DNA of 64,000 nucleotides from Oceanospirillum sp048270425 (GCA_048270425.1 JBLWSY010000011.1:1-64000); one strand, 5' to 3'; shown: positions 1-9,113, counted from the stretch's first letter. Numbers and translations are program-made. The notes: generated from the letters alone by a model not told the origin.

Positions 1-22
1 TACGCTTCAGATAAGTGGTCAT
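1..22 (-). CDS. Start of a leftward gene cut by the window edge
   Basis: An ATG on the minus strand (complement of 20-22) opens a frame reading MTTYLKR to the window edge. A GGAG Shine-Dalgarno motif lies seven bases upstream of it. Only seven codons are visible, so no function can be given. It lies downstream of the hisA-like gene on the same strand, but the hairpin at 85-121 separates the two, so it probably has its own transcript. Confidence 0.4.
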
Positions 23-84
23 CACATTTCTCCAGTTTAGGATAGAAAATGTGTCAACCTTATTCAGGACGGGACAGTCATAAC

Positions 85-125
85 AAAAGGGGCATTACTT
101 TCTGAAGGTAATGCCCCTTTTTTAT
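85..125. terminator. Bidirectional-type intrinsic terminator
   Basis: A perfect 14-bp stem (85-98 with 108-121) has a nine-base loop. A T-run follows on the plus strand and a shorter T-run on the minus strand. It sits just after the stop of the hisA-like gene and would end that leftward transcript. Confidence 0.8.
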
Positions 126-180
126 CCCCAACAGACTCGGCGACATGCCGGCACTGCAGCTCAACGGCACGATAAACCGA

Positions 181-948
181 TCAGCCTTGCTGTTTGTTCC
201 ACCGGATACAGGCTTCCAGTGTTACGCCACTACCGCCGAAAATATCCAGCGCACTGCCAATAGTCAGATCAACCTTGCCATCAGACAGTTCATTGACACG
301 TTTCAGATCTTCCAGAGAACGGGCACCACCGGCATACGTTACCGGAATCGGACAAGACTGCCCCAATAGACGAACCAGATCCTCATCGATACCTGCCTGT
401 AAACCTTCAACATCTGCCGCATGAATCAAAAATTCTGCACAGTGGCTACTCAGTTCTTCCAGGGTTTGAGCATTAACCGCAAGCTCCGTCACGGTTTGCC
501 AGCGATCGGTAGCGATATTCCACCCCGTCGCTGTTTTACGGCAACTCAGATCCAGAATCAGACGCTCTTTCCCCGTTACAGCTTTTACTGCTTCCAGACG
601 CTCCCAACTGAATTGACCACCTTCAAACAGGTAAGAGGTAACAATCACGTGGGACGCGCCCGCCTCAAGATAAGAAGCCGCGTTATCTGCATTGACCCCG
701 CCACCAAACTGCAGTCCACCCGGCCAGGCCGAAAGCGCTTCCAGTGCCGCGTCCTGATTTCCGGGGCCTAAAGCAATAACATGACCACCGGTTAGTTGGT
801 GCTTACGGTAAAGCTCCGCGTAATAACGGCTGCTGTATTCACTGACAAAGTTAGTATCGGCACCTTCATCATTCAGGCTGCCACCAACAATCTGTTTAAC
901 CTGCCCCTGATGCAGATCGATACACGGACGAAACTGAGTCAAAACCAT
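181..948 (-). CDS. hisA: ProFAR isomerase, eukaryotic HIS6-type HisA
   Basis: Phosphoribosylformimino-5-aminoimidazole carboxamide ribotide isomerase (fourth step of histidine biosynthesis), a cytosolic (beta/alpha)8 barrel of 255 residues. The N-terminus FRPCIDLHQGQVKQIVGG, with the presumed catalytic Asp11, and the inner strands GLQFGGGVN, LILDLSCRK and VTYAGGARSLEDL fit the fungal/plant HIS6 subfamily better than ordinary bacterial HisA. It is not beside hisF, hisH or hisI, so it stands outside a his operon. The start is supported by GGAG five bases upstream. Family assignment is confident. Whether it is the only HisA in the genome cannot be told from here. Confidence 0.85.
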   Translation of the reverse strand: MVLTQFRPCIDLHQGQVKQIVGGSLNDEGADTNFVSEYSSRYYAELYRKHQLTGGHVIALGPGNQDAALEALSAWPGGLQFGGGVNADNAASYLEAGASHVIVTSYLFEGGQFSWERLEAVKAVTGKERLILDLSCRKTATGWNIATDRWQTVTELAVNAQTLEELSSHCAEFLIHAADVEGLQAGIDEDLVRLLGQSCPIPVTYAGGARSLEDLKRVNELSDGKVDLTIGSALDIFGGSGVTLEACIRWNKQQG

Positions 949-1018
949 ACTCCAACGGATTAAGAAGCGATGTTTAGCCTAGACATCTCGGCTTTAGTAA
1001 TACAAGCGGACCAATAAG

Positions 1019-1047
1019 AAAAAATGGCCCGCACAAGGCGAGCCATT
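1019..1047 (-). terminator. Strong terminator of the leftward T6SS/sensor operon
   Basis: Stem 23-32 pairs with 38-47 (numbers within 1000-1050): ten base pairs including one wobble, with a five-base loop. On the minus strand it is followed by a run of T (plus-strand A-run 1019-1024). It lies about 60 bases past the stop of the binding-protein gene ending at 1105. No comparable terminator was seen between there and tssB. Confidence 0.8.
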
Positions 1048-1104
1048 CTAGCAGAACTTCGGCCGACAAGGCGGCCTTGATTGACCGTCAATTTGGCTCT
1101 GAAT

Positions 1105-2145
1105 CTAGTCTTTAACCACTTCTGCTGTTTGCATAATGGTCACCGGCGGATATCGATCCAGCGCCTTAGCAGAATCCATATTGACAATAAAGCTGAAGCG
1201 TTTAAGTGTTTCTACCGGAACGTCTGACACGGCCTTCCCTTCAAAAAGAATCTGCTGTGCTTTATAAGCGGCAAATTGTCCGACATTATAATAACGACTC
1301 ACCAGCCCCATGTAGGCTCCAGCCTTACGAATAGGACCTTCGGTCGCTGAGAATACCGGAACACCAGCTCCATGGCTGGCACTCACCAGAGCCTTGGCAT
1401 TAGAAATCAGAAATGAATCCGATGGCAAATACGTGATATCCGCTTTTTGATCTGCCACAAAACGCGCAAAAGCAGAGAAATGCTCACTTGCATTGCCATC
1501 ATCTGCATCCGGCAGAGGGAAGCGAACCAGATCAAGCCCCGCCTCTTCGCAAGCCTTTTGCAGCCCTTCAACCTGAAGGGTGGAGTTCTTCTCTTTCGGG
1601 TTAAAGATAACAGCAACGCGCTTGATACCGCCCAGTTCCTGCATAGCCGCTACCTGAGTCGCAATCGGTACCAGGTGAGATGTCCCGGTGACATTGCGGC
1701 CCGGCTGCTCATAATCGGAAACAATACCGGCACCTTTCGGGTCAGCCACAATATTAAAAACCAAGGGAATGGAGCGGATGTACTCTCCCTCTTTGCTATT
1801 CGTCTCCTGACCAACCAAGGTGGATGTGACCGTAGTACCAAAGCTGTATATCAGATCGGGATTACGTTTCAGAATATCCTGGCGGATGATCGCCACCTGC
1901 TCACGACTTTTACCCGCATTACGGATAATGAATTCAACAGGCCTCGGCAGATTCATCATGGAATCCATAAAGCCACGCTCTGCTTCGGTAACACCGCGCC
2001 AAAGAACCATATAAACCTGCTTAACAGGTTCTGCCTCGGTTTCATCAGCACTCACAGTGGCGGATAGCCCCAAAAAAGCCGCAGCAAAGAGCGCAAGCAG
2101 ATAACCTGAGATCATTCGCATCTTAGAACCAATTTTTGTCACCAC
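1105..2145 (-). CDS. Orphan ABC-type substrate-binding protein (TrpX/PF04392 family)
   Basis: A 346-residue exported binding protein of the ABC_sub_bind (TrpX-like) family. A signal peptide covers roughly residues 8-33, ending LSATVSA. The mature part has the family pattern of two alpha/beta lobes, with IPLVFNIVADP and GRNVTGTSHLVPIATQ in the hinge/ligand region. Members usually serve ABC importers for amino acids or related small molecules, but no permease or ATPase gene is nearby. It follows the MFS-sensor gene with no gap and is the last gene of the long leftward operon, so it may deliver a ligand to the adjacent sensor-like membrane proteins rather than to an importer (inference). Confidence 0.8.
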   Translation of the reverse strand: MVTKIGSKMRMISGYLLALFAAAFLGLSATVSADETEAEPVKQVYMVLWRGVTEAERGFMDSMMNLPRPVEFIIRNAGKSREQVAIIRQDILKRNPDLIYSFGTTVTSTLVGQETNSKEGEYIRSIPLVFNIVADPKGAGIVSDYEQPGRNVTGTSHLVPIATQVAAMQELGGIKRVAVIFNPKEKNSTLQVEGLQKACEEAGLDLVRFPLPDADDGNASEHFSAFARFVADQKADITYLPSDSFLISNAKALVSASHGAGVPVFSATEGPIRKAGAYMGLVSRYYNVGQFAAYKAQQILFEGKAVSDVPVETLKRFSFIVNMDSAKALDRYPPVTIMQTAEVVKD

Positions 2146-4125
2146 TTATGCCTCCTGTAGCTGGCGCTGATCCATGGTGCGGAACATGAGATAAAGAACA
2201 ACAAGAAGTATCAGACTGGCTGCGACACCGGTTGATAACCAAAGAAAAGAGTTCTGAAAGCCCAACAGACTGATCAACGTAGCAGCGACCAATGGACCCG
2301 CAATATTACCGATACGCTCAGTCAGTCGGAAAATACCGATGGTCTTACCCAAGGTAAGTCCGTTCTTCAGTTTCACCTTCTCCGTTAACAACGAAAGCTG
2401 GGGCGAAACGCCGACCGCGTGGGCAACACCCAGTAAGAGTACGCCGGTAAACATACCGTAGACTCCCGGTATCAGATACACCGCAAAAAGCGCCAAAGCC
2501 GATAAACCGCCACCAAAAATGATAAAGGCAGTCTTGTTCTTCAGACGATCCCCTAGCCAGGCACTTAGCGGGGAGATCAAAACAATAGCCAAGCCATAAG
2601 CCATCAGAATACGACCTACTGATGACTGATTTGCCCCCAGCTGATTCAGATAAACCGGCCCCGTGTAATAGAGAAACCCCGTCAGCAAAAGCTTCGCCGG
2701 GATTGCTGAAAGAAAGGTGATCAGCAGGAAATACTTATCCGTCAGTAATGTTGTGAAATCTTTAAAAGAAAGCACAGCCGGAGCAGGTGCATCAGGATCA
2801 ACCACTTTCGGCTCAAAGAACTGCATCACAAAAATTGCTGAGATCAGAGACAGCGTTGCCGAGAGCATAAAAGTGGCCTCAAAACCGATACGGTCGGAAA
2901 GAATACCGCCAATAGCCGCACCGCAAAGAGAGCCCGAGAAGAAGCCAGACAGGAACATCGCCATCCCGCGGGTTCTGTTTTCTACCGTGGTGTTATCGGT
3001 GACATAGCCCTGAGCCGTTATAAAAACGACGCCATAACCCACAGCGGTAATGGAACGAACAATCAACAGCTGCCAGAGATTATCGCACCAGGCTGTCAGC
3101 AGCAGTCCTACTGCGGTAAGGGACGCCCCCACCATAAAGGCTTTCTTGCGCCCCACACTATCCGACCACTGCCCTGCCACCGGTAAAGAAAGCGCCCAAA
3201 CCAACATAAAGACAGAGATCGGAAGGCCTATCACCATACTGGGCGACAAACCCGGTATCGGCTCATAAAGAGCATTCACATAGGCAGGAAAGAAAGAGAG
3301 TGACATCGACTCTGAAAAAATCACCAGAAACAGCGGCGGCCTAACAAAGGAGAGGCGGGTCAGCCCGACTCGTTTGGGCTCACCATCCGGCAATTGATAA
3401 CCCAGATTTTCACGGCGGCCGGTGGCTACGTTTTTAAGCACCTCAGTCATACTGCCGATGGCGGCCGCTACACGATTCCCCAAGTGGGACAACTCATCTT
3501 TTCCTGGGAAAAGCACCACTTCGCGCAGGTCTTTATCCGCTACCTTATCCAGCATGGCGTTGATACCCGCCATTGGCGTTTTAATATGGTACGTGGTGAT
3601 AAACATCAGCAGTTCCATGGCAAGCAACAGCGTCACGACCAGAATCGTTCCGATGTCGTAACCGATCTCTTCAAACACCTGCGCCATAAAGCCCGGATCA
3701 AAACCGACCCATACCTCTGCCAATACCTGGCCATCCCGCATCAGAGGATAGCGATAAAGGGCAAATGCTTTATCGGCATGAGAGAGAGTCTCAATGAGCT
3801 CACCGGAAGCCGTACTTGCCTGATAGAGCAACTTTTCGGACTCAGGCTGATAAATAGCCAGAAACTCAAGATCAGCATGCCCCTGAAGACGGCTGGAAAG
3901 TACCTCATCCATACGGCCAAACCGCTCCAAAGGCACCCCCTGATCCAAAAGATGAAGAACCAGACGATCCGTCGATTGAGCGACAATAGCCGCTTTTTCC
4001 TGTTGCGCTGGTTGCAAAGAGTCTTTAATCAACCCCAGTGAAATAAGAGCGCTGCCAGCAGTTCCCAGAACAATCACCAGAACTGCAATAAATACGACAC
4101 TACCGGATAAAGAGATACGCTTCAT
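2146..4125 (-). CDS. MFS transporter fused to an N-terminal sensor-HAMP module
   Basis: 659 residues. A membrane segment (about 9-31), a periplasmic domain of ~120 residues, a second membrane segment (about 157-180) and a HAMP-like linker (about 181-235) precede a full 12-helix major facilitator domain (about 258-650). The loop 2-3 signature reads GQWSDSVGRKKAF. The N-terminal half looks like the input half of a chemoreceptor or kinase (single Cache-like), but the output is a transporter. Transport substrate is unknown. The stop abuts the binding-protein gene downstream and a 40-bp gap separates it from the sensor-like gene upstream, so all are likely co-transcribed. The periplasmic domain resembles that of the upstream 279-residue protein by eye. 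Confidence 0.8.
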   Translation of the reverse strand: MKRISLSGSVVFIAVLVIVLGTAGSALISLGLIKDSLQPAQQEKAAIVAQSTDRLVLHLLDQGVPLERFGRMDEVLSSRLQGHADLEFLAIYQPESEKLLYQASTASGELIETLSHADKAFALYRYPLMRDGQVLAEVWVGFDPGFMAQVFEEIGYDIGTILVVTLLLAMELLMFITTYHIKTPMAGINAMLDKVADKDLREVVLFPGKDELSHLGNRVAAAIGSMTEVLKNVATGRRENLGYQLPDGEPKRVGLTRLSFVRPPLFLVIFSESMSLSFFPAYVNALYEPIPGLSPSMVIGLPISVFMLVWALSLPVAGQWSDSVGRKKAFMVGASLTAVGLLLTAWCDNLWQLLIVRSITAVGYGVVFITAQGYVTDNTTVENRTRGMAMFLSGFFSGSLCGAAIGGILSDRIGFEATFMLSATLSLISAIFVMQFFEPKVVDPDAPAPAVLSFKDFTTLLTDKYFLLITFLSAIPAKLLLTGFLYYTGPVYLNQLGANQSSVGRILMAYGLAIVLISPLSAWLGDRLKNKTAFIIFGGGLSALALFAVYLIPGVYGMFTGVLLLGVAHAVGVSPQLSLLTEKVKLKNGLTLGKTIGIFRLTERIGNIAGPLVAATLISLLGFQNSFLWLSTGVAASLILLVVLYLMFRTMDQRQLQEA

Positions 4126-4165
4126 ACTTTAGCCCGAGAAAACCTTACTCGGCCTGACCCAGCAA

Positions 4166-5005
4166 CTACTGCTGGCTCGGACCTGATTCGGATGACGCTC
4201 TTTGTGCCTCCTGCACGCGGTCATTTAATAACTGGAACCGGGCTTCCAATTCATCCGGTTGTTGAGAAATAGCATCTGCCTTCTGTGTCTGCGGCCCGCC
4301 CTGTAGCTGACGGTCAAGATTACCGCCAAGACGGAAAATTTGCTTACGCAAGCGACGCATCATCAGCCACAAAAATAACAATCCAACCAGAGCAGTGACA
4401 AAAACACTCAGCCCCGAGCGCAGAGCTTGCTGCTTAAGCAGTTGGGCATTTTCAGCTTGATAGACGCCCCGGTTATAAGCCAGAACCACAATACCGGACT
4501 GTACATCAAAGGTATTAAACAGCGGCTCTGAGACCAGAAGATAAGCATCTGTTTCCTGAATCAAAAGATGGCTTTTACCCCCACTCGCATCATCTGTCGT
4601 CTGGGCAAACCAGCTAGCAGGAATCAGTGATTGAATATCAACCGTCCCGGCCTGAAAAATAACCTGTTTCTGATCAGAGTAAACAACCGCTTTATCAATA
4701 GCAGCATCTGAGGCGACAAGTGCCTGCAACTGCTCACCGGTTTCAGACAAACTACTTAGAGGGAGACCCAACCCGGTACCGTAATCGATACCCAGTCGCA
4801 CTTCATCTAACATCACCTGCAGACGCGAACTGATCAGATCACGATGACGCTTCTCATAGTTAAAATAGGCCAGCAAAGCACTCAGGCTGACACTAAATAG
4901 AAGCACAAAGACCAGTGTCAGGCCCAGTCGCCCCATTAAAGAGCTGCCCTTTGCACTTTTACCCTTCTTAATCTCTGGATCTGATTGAGCTATCACTGAG
5001 GCCAT
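4166..5005 (-). CDS. Membrane protein with a Cache-like periplasmic domain, no output domain
   Basis: 279 residues: cytoplasmic N-tail, membrane segment about 25-47, periplasmic domain about 48-190, membrane segment about 192-213, and a short cytoplasmic tail ending in a Gln-rich, probably coiled-coil stretch (EARFQLLNDRVQEAQR). No kinase, GGDEF or MCP signalling domain is present. The periplasmic part has a short motif (GLPLSSL followed by VVYSD) resembling the VPLERF/AIYQP stretch in the downstream MFS-sensor. It probably acts as a sensory or scaffold subunit with its neighbours, but no named family was recognised. Confidence 0.6.
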   Translation of the reverse strand: MASVIAQSDPEIKKGKSAKGSSLMGRLGLTLVFVLLFSVSLSALLAYFNYEKRHRDLISSRLQVMLDEVRLGIDYGTGLGLPLSSLSETGEQLQALVASDAAIDKAVVYSDQKQVIFQAGTVDIQSLIPASWFAQTTDDASGGKSHLLIQETDAYLLVSEPLFNTFDVQSGIVVLAYNRGVYQAENAQLLKQQALRSGLSVFVTALVGLLFLWLMMRRLRKQIFRLGGNLDRQLQGGPQTQKADAISQQPDELEARFQLLNDRVQEAQRASSESGPSQQ

Positions 5006-5018
5006 AACATACCCTCAA

Positions 5019-6383
5019 TTATTCAGTCACAAGGGTACGGGCAGCGTCGACTTCCTGACGCGCCGCTTCGCTCAACTGCATAGCGGAGAGACGCCATTCC
5101 AACTGGCGCATCACATCCGCACACTGCTGAATAGTGCTCAAAAAGAGCATAGATTCCGCCAGTTCCGAGCCCTGCACCAGAGTCACTGCCTGTTGTTTAA
5201 GTCGCATCACTTCGACCAGATACTGTTTCAGCAAACGCCAGTCACGGGCATCTTTCTGATTACGTTCAATCTCGACCGTTTGACGGAAAACAGATTCCAG
5301 CTCAGCGGCAAGATTAACCCTTACCTGCTCAATACGACGACGACGAAGCTGACTCAACTGCACGACAACAACAATGAGAATAATCAGCGCTTCAATGATC
5401 AGCACCTTGTGCTCAGCAACCTGCCCCAGGAAACGGGAGAAATTATCCAACCCAACAAAAGGATTGTAATAACGATTACTCAGGGAGTGCAGAGGCAGGT
5501 AACGCAGAACAGGATCATCGATTGGGTTAATGTCCAGCATCACAGGAGCCTCTGCACGGATCTGATCGCTGTTGAGCTGATCCATAACCGCCTGCACCAT
5601 TTTCTCTGGCAGGCCCGGACGGGCAGCCATCACCGCATAGGTAACGATCGTTTCTACCGACTCTGTCGGCGCAGGACCTGCAACGGTACTGTAAACCCCG
5701 GCCGGGATCTTAGCCGTGGTCAGCTGGGAATGGTTCAGGGCATAACCTTCTGCACCTTCCAGGGTCACTAACTTAAACAAGCCACTGGACATCACCTGAC
5801 GAAGGTCCGGATTAAGCAAGCCTGTGGTGACAATAGCCCCTTCAAGAGAACTGTCGCTGAGCAGCTGCGTAAAGTACACATCATTGTTGGAGAACTGATC
5901 AGCCTCCAGGGCAAAATGCTCCAATACTTTCATCGACTGAGCGCGGTAGCCGGAACCGGGTTTACCCAGTGCAATGCTCTTGCCCGCCATATCAGAGAGG
6001 GAGTTAATCTTGCTATCTTTGCGCACGACAAGATGCATATAGTCCCGCCAAAGCGGCGCAATCATATAGAGGTTTTGCAGTGAAACGGAGTTAGTGCCTA
6101 CGATAGCAAAATCAGCCTCGCCACTGAGTAATTTACCCCGGTTGTCCACAGACCCCCGTGTAACCAAAAGCTGCACCTGATAGCCTGTTTTTTGCTCAAT
6201 ATGGCGTTTTAAAAGTGTGCCATATTGGTGGTAATAACCACCCTTAGAGGCCGTTGCGATACGGATCAGTTTAGATTCGTGGCTCTTTTGATAGCCCCAA
6301 TACAGGATCAGTATTCCGGCAATCGCCAGAAGAAACCAACTGATCATATTTTTCATACGATAGCTCAACATAGGATGCTCCAA
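5019..6383 (-). CDS. Membrane-tethered TAXI-family solute receptor with C-terminal coiled coil
   Basis: 454 residues. An N-terminal membrane segment (about 12-31) is followed by a TAXI/TRAP-type solute-binding domain (about 36-320), starting IRIATASKGGYYHQYG and containing GSVDNRGKLLSGEADFAIVG and GKSIALGKPGSGYRAQ. A second membrane segment (about 327-347) leads into a charged helical cytoplasmic tail likely to form a coiled coil. Ordinary TAXI proteins are free periplasmic receptors for TRAP transporters. This one is anchored at both ends, and no DctM/DctQ genes are nearby. The start codon lies one base past the tssG stop, so it is translationally coupled to the T6SS genes. A ligand-sensing role is inferred. 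Confidence 0.75.
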   Translation of the reverse strand: MEHPMLSYRMKNMISWFLLAIAGILILYWGYQKSHESKLIRIATASKGGYYHQYGTLLKRHIEQKTGYQVQLLVTRGSVDNRGKLLSGEADFAIVGTNSVSLQNLYMIAPLWRDYMHLVVRKDSKINSLSDMAGKSIALGKPGSGYRAQSMKVLEHFALEADQFSNNDVYFTQLLSDSSLEGAIVTTGLLNPDLRQVMSSGLFKLVTLEGAEGYALNHSQLTTAKIPAGVYSTVAGPAPTESVETIVTYAVMAARPGLPEKMVQAVMDQLNSDQIRAEAPVMLDINPIDDPVLRYLPLHSLSNRYYNPFVGLDNFSRFLGQVAEHKVLIIEALIILIVVVVQLSQLRRRRIEQVRVNLAAELESVFRQTVEIERNQKDARDWRLLKQYLVEVMRLKQQAVTLVQGSELAESMLFLSTIQQCADVMRQLEWRLSAMQLSEAARQEVDAARTLVTE

Positions 6384-6384
6384 A

Positions 6385-7425
6385 TTAATCCAGCGCTATT
6401 CGGGCTTGTAACTGATAAGACGAACCATCAACAGCGGTAAAATCAGGTCTGAGTAACCAGGCATTCTGACCCAGGCGTCCCCAACCATTAAGGCCGGAGC
6501 CGTTAGCTGTGTTTGAGTGATCAGCACCAATCAAACCATCAACAGAGGAACTACCTGAGTTTTTCTGCTCCATGCCAGTACAATCCAGTAAAAATTCAAG
6601 TTCACAGCGCAGAGGTTGTCGCAGATATAAGCGAATCAGCTCTCTGAGCTGTTGCCACTGTCGAGAATCACTCAACAGCTGATCAAAACGTTTGTAGGCC
6701 ATAGGGCCAATTCGTAAAACAAAGCTGCCGGTTGCTTCCGGCAGCCGACTTCCCAGAAGGGAACCTTCACCTAATCCCGCGGACTGTTGCCCAAGCTTCA
6801 GATGCGTTGAACGAGGTAGAGAAACCTGACGTATTTCACACTGAATCGCTTCAACCGATACACCTTCCAGAAAATTCTCCAAAAGCACCTCAAGACCGGC
6901 AGCAGAGCGATAAGGCGATGAAAGCAGGCGAAAATACCGCAACAAGCCGCCATCCGGCTCCTGGTCAGCATCCATCAATCCCGCTAAAGCCCTCAAACGG
7001 TCATAAAAGCCTTGATTCAGCTCGCTCTGCCCCTGAAAAACCTGCATTGATCGCTGCTGCGCCTGAATCAGTATCTGATAAATACGACGGTTCAGCAGGT
7101 TCAGAAAAGCTCTGGCCTGACCTTTCTCCTGTTGCTCAGACGCCAACAGGTAATCCGTCATGTAGGCAGGCAACACTCCGTTCCGGCCATACAGATTGAA
7201 GATATTCAGCTCAATCCTAAAATAACCATCATCGAGTTGTTCAATACGTTCAATAACGCTTCGGGCACTATCCAACCCTAAAGCTGGCTCAAGCTCAATC
7301 CGGGTTTCAGGCCCACCAACCTGCAATAACAGGCGATAAGCCTGAAGCAGACTGTATCGATGGCCGTGATTTAAAAGATCATCAAGAATCACAGCAGCGG
7401 CTTCCTGCCCAACATAGCGGGCCAT
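6385..7425 (-). CDS. tssG: T6SS baseplate wedge protein TssG
   Basis: 346 residues, normal for the TssG/ImpH/VasB family, which forms the baseplate wedge with TssE, TssF and TssK under the sheath. Family features include the start with a short helix and RLLLQVGG, the LYGRNGVLPAYMTDYL motif near residues 80-95, and the C-terminal beta-rich region. The gene overlaps the end of tssF by 37 bases, the usual tssF-tssG arrangement. Its stop is followed after one base by the TAXI receptor start. Confidence 0.92.
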   Translation of the reverse strand: MARYVGQEAAAVILDDLLNHGHRYSLLQAYRLLLQVGGPETRIELEPALGLDSARSVIERIEQLDDGYFRIELNIFNLYGRNGVLPAYMTDYLLASEQQEKGQARAFLNLLNRRIYQILIQAQQRSMQVFQGQSELNQGFYDRLRALAGLMDADQEPDGGLLRYFRLLSSPYRSAAGLEVLLENFLEGVSVEAIQCEIRQVSLPRSTHLKLGQQSAGLGEGSLLGSRLPEATGSFVLRIGPMAYKRFDQLLSDSRQWQQLRELIRLYLRQPLRCELEFLLDCTGMEQKNSGSSSVDGLIGADHSNTANGSGLNGWGRLGQNAWLLRPDFTAVDGSSYQLQARIALD

Positions 7426-9113
7426 TCAATAAGCTCGCCTGTCTGCTGATCAGTCACCCTGAGCAAACAGAAGTAATTCACCGGCACCATGCTGATAAAA
7501 AACTGTTGTAGTAAACGGGCAAACAGATGCAGCTCGGCTTTGGTTGGAAAGTGATCACCGGCCAACAAAAGATCCACTTCGTACCCTCTTACAGACATTG
7601 CCGAAACCAGACGATCACTCATCTTCAAGCTGATGCTACGGATCGCATCCACCTTTTTCATATTAATCTGTTGTCTGGCCAGATCAGGACTTGCCTGCAT
7701 TACCAGCTCTTTCAGGGCCGCCTGAAGACGCTCTGTTGTCAGATGCCCCATCAGATTCCCACTGAGCTGGCGCACCGCCTGCCAATACTGCTGGTCAGAG
7801 GATAAAGCCTTACGGTAAGGAGTAGGTGTTGTGAGGTTTTCAAACTGCACCAGCTCCGGAGAACCGGAAATATAATTATCGATCTGCCCTGGCGGTATAC
7901 TGGCGGCATCATTACCATTCGTGCAGTAGAGACGAGCCTTGATCACCTCCTGTTCGTCACGGGTCTCACCGCCCAAAGCAACCAAAAGTTCAAGCTCATC
8001 GGTTACAGGATGCGCGCACAATTGTTCCTGATAACGATAAGTATCCGATGTCACCTGCTGCCAGAACGGCAGATACTGATGGCTTTCACTCTGGCTACGG
8101 TATTGTCCGCTAACGTACTCAATACCATAAACACTGAGCTTTTCATCATCCCGTTGACGTGGAGTCAGCGGCATATAAGTCTGGCGCAAGTCCCTAACAC
8201 GTGGTGGGGCATCTCGGGTAAAGAGGTTGGCAGCCGGTATCACATTTAAACGCAGAACCTTATTCAGATCCGCTTTGGGCCAGTCAGCTAGGCGATTGAA
8301 ATAAAACTGTACGGTAAACTCGGAAGCTGGCTTATGTGATGTGGCAGAAGGCAAATTTAAAATAACCCCCTGAGCCAATTCCGGAGCAGTAAAATAGCGA
8401 CGAACCAGTCTTTGTGCAGGTAGTTCCGGTTGCTCATCCGGCAGAAAAGCCCACTGCATCATCCCGGTATTCCATCGAGGCAGATCAAGGCTCTCTCTTT
8501 GCTTGTCAGGCCATATAATCTCGCCCCCTTCACAATGATCCAATAGAGCATCCAGCATTCTCGCCGCCAGAGCCTGTGTCACATTCAGATACAAGGGCAA
8601 CTCTTTGCCAACAAGATCCGAGCTATCGCCAAACATGCAACCAAAGCGAATACTCAGGCAGTGAACGCCTGCTTCATGTTCATTGCTTTTGCGATAAACC
8701 GCATCTTTAATTTCCACCGGTAATACGCTTGCCGACGTCAACGTCCGGAACTCACAACGCTTTTCACTGGCAGGAGCTTTACCCGCCACAGGAGTACCCG
8801 CCTTCAGCAACAACTGTTCTTTTAAAGCCGGCCGACCTTTAAACTGCATAAGGGTGACTGATGGCAAGGGGCGCAGAAGATCCGGTGAAGCAACCTGAAG
8901 CACATTTTGAAGCAGTTGCGTCTGGTCTTTCTCCAGTTCCGCACGCAGCCCGGCTGTCAGAAAAGCAACACCTTCCAGAATCCGCTCAGCATCAGGGTCC
9001 GTGCTGGTACCCGCCAAATAACCCGCCTGGGATGGATTGAGGGCCGCATACTCTGTGGCCATCTCGTGCAGGCGGTTCAGTTCATCCTGATAATGGCGAT
9101 CAATTTTTGCCAT
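7389..9113 (-). CDS. tssF: T6SS baseplate protein TssF
   Basis: 574 residues, slightly short for the TssF/ImpG/VasA family. The N-terminus (YYQDELNRLHEMATEYAALNP, here from residue 7) and the following LEGVAFLTAGLRAELEKD are the family hallmark. Two TssF copies and one TssG clamp form the baseplate wedge. It is preceded by a 185-bp gap after tssE, the largest gap inside the T6SS run, and overlaps tssG downstream. Confidence 0.92.
   Translation of the reverse strand: MAKIDRHYQDELNRLHEMATEYAALNPSQAGYLAGTSTDPDAERILEGVAFLTAGLRAELEKDQTQLLQNVLQVASPDLLRPLPSVTLMQFKGRPALKEQLLLKAGTPVAGKAPASEKRCEFRTLTSASVLPVEIKDAVYRKSNEHEAGVHCLSIRFGCMFGDSSDLVGKELPLYLNVTQALAARMLDALLDHCEGGEIIWPDKQRESLDLPRWNTGMMQWAFLPDEQPELPAQRLVRRYFTAPELAQGVILNLPSATSHKPASEFTVQFYFNRLADWPKADLNKVLRLNVIPAANLFTRDAPPRVRDLRQTYMPLTPRQRDDEKLSVYGIEYVSGQYRSQSESHQYLPFWQQVTSDTYRYQEQLCAHPVTDELELLVALGGETRDEQEVIKARLYCTNGNDAASIPPGQIDNYISGSPELVQFENLTTPTPYRKALSSDQQYWQAVRQLSGNLMGHLTTERLQAALKELVMQASPDLARQQINMKKVDAIRSISLKMSDRLVSAMSVRGYEVDLLLAGDHFPTKAELHLFARLLQQFFISMVPVNYFCLLRVTDQQTGELIEWPAMLGRKPLL

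Noticed and set aside
3394..4041. 215-codon plus-strand frame opposite the MFS-sensor gene
   Set aside because: The minus-strand protein has clear membrane helices and a sound domain order; the plus-strand reading does not.
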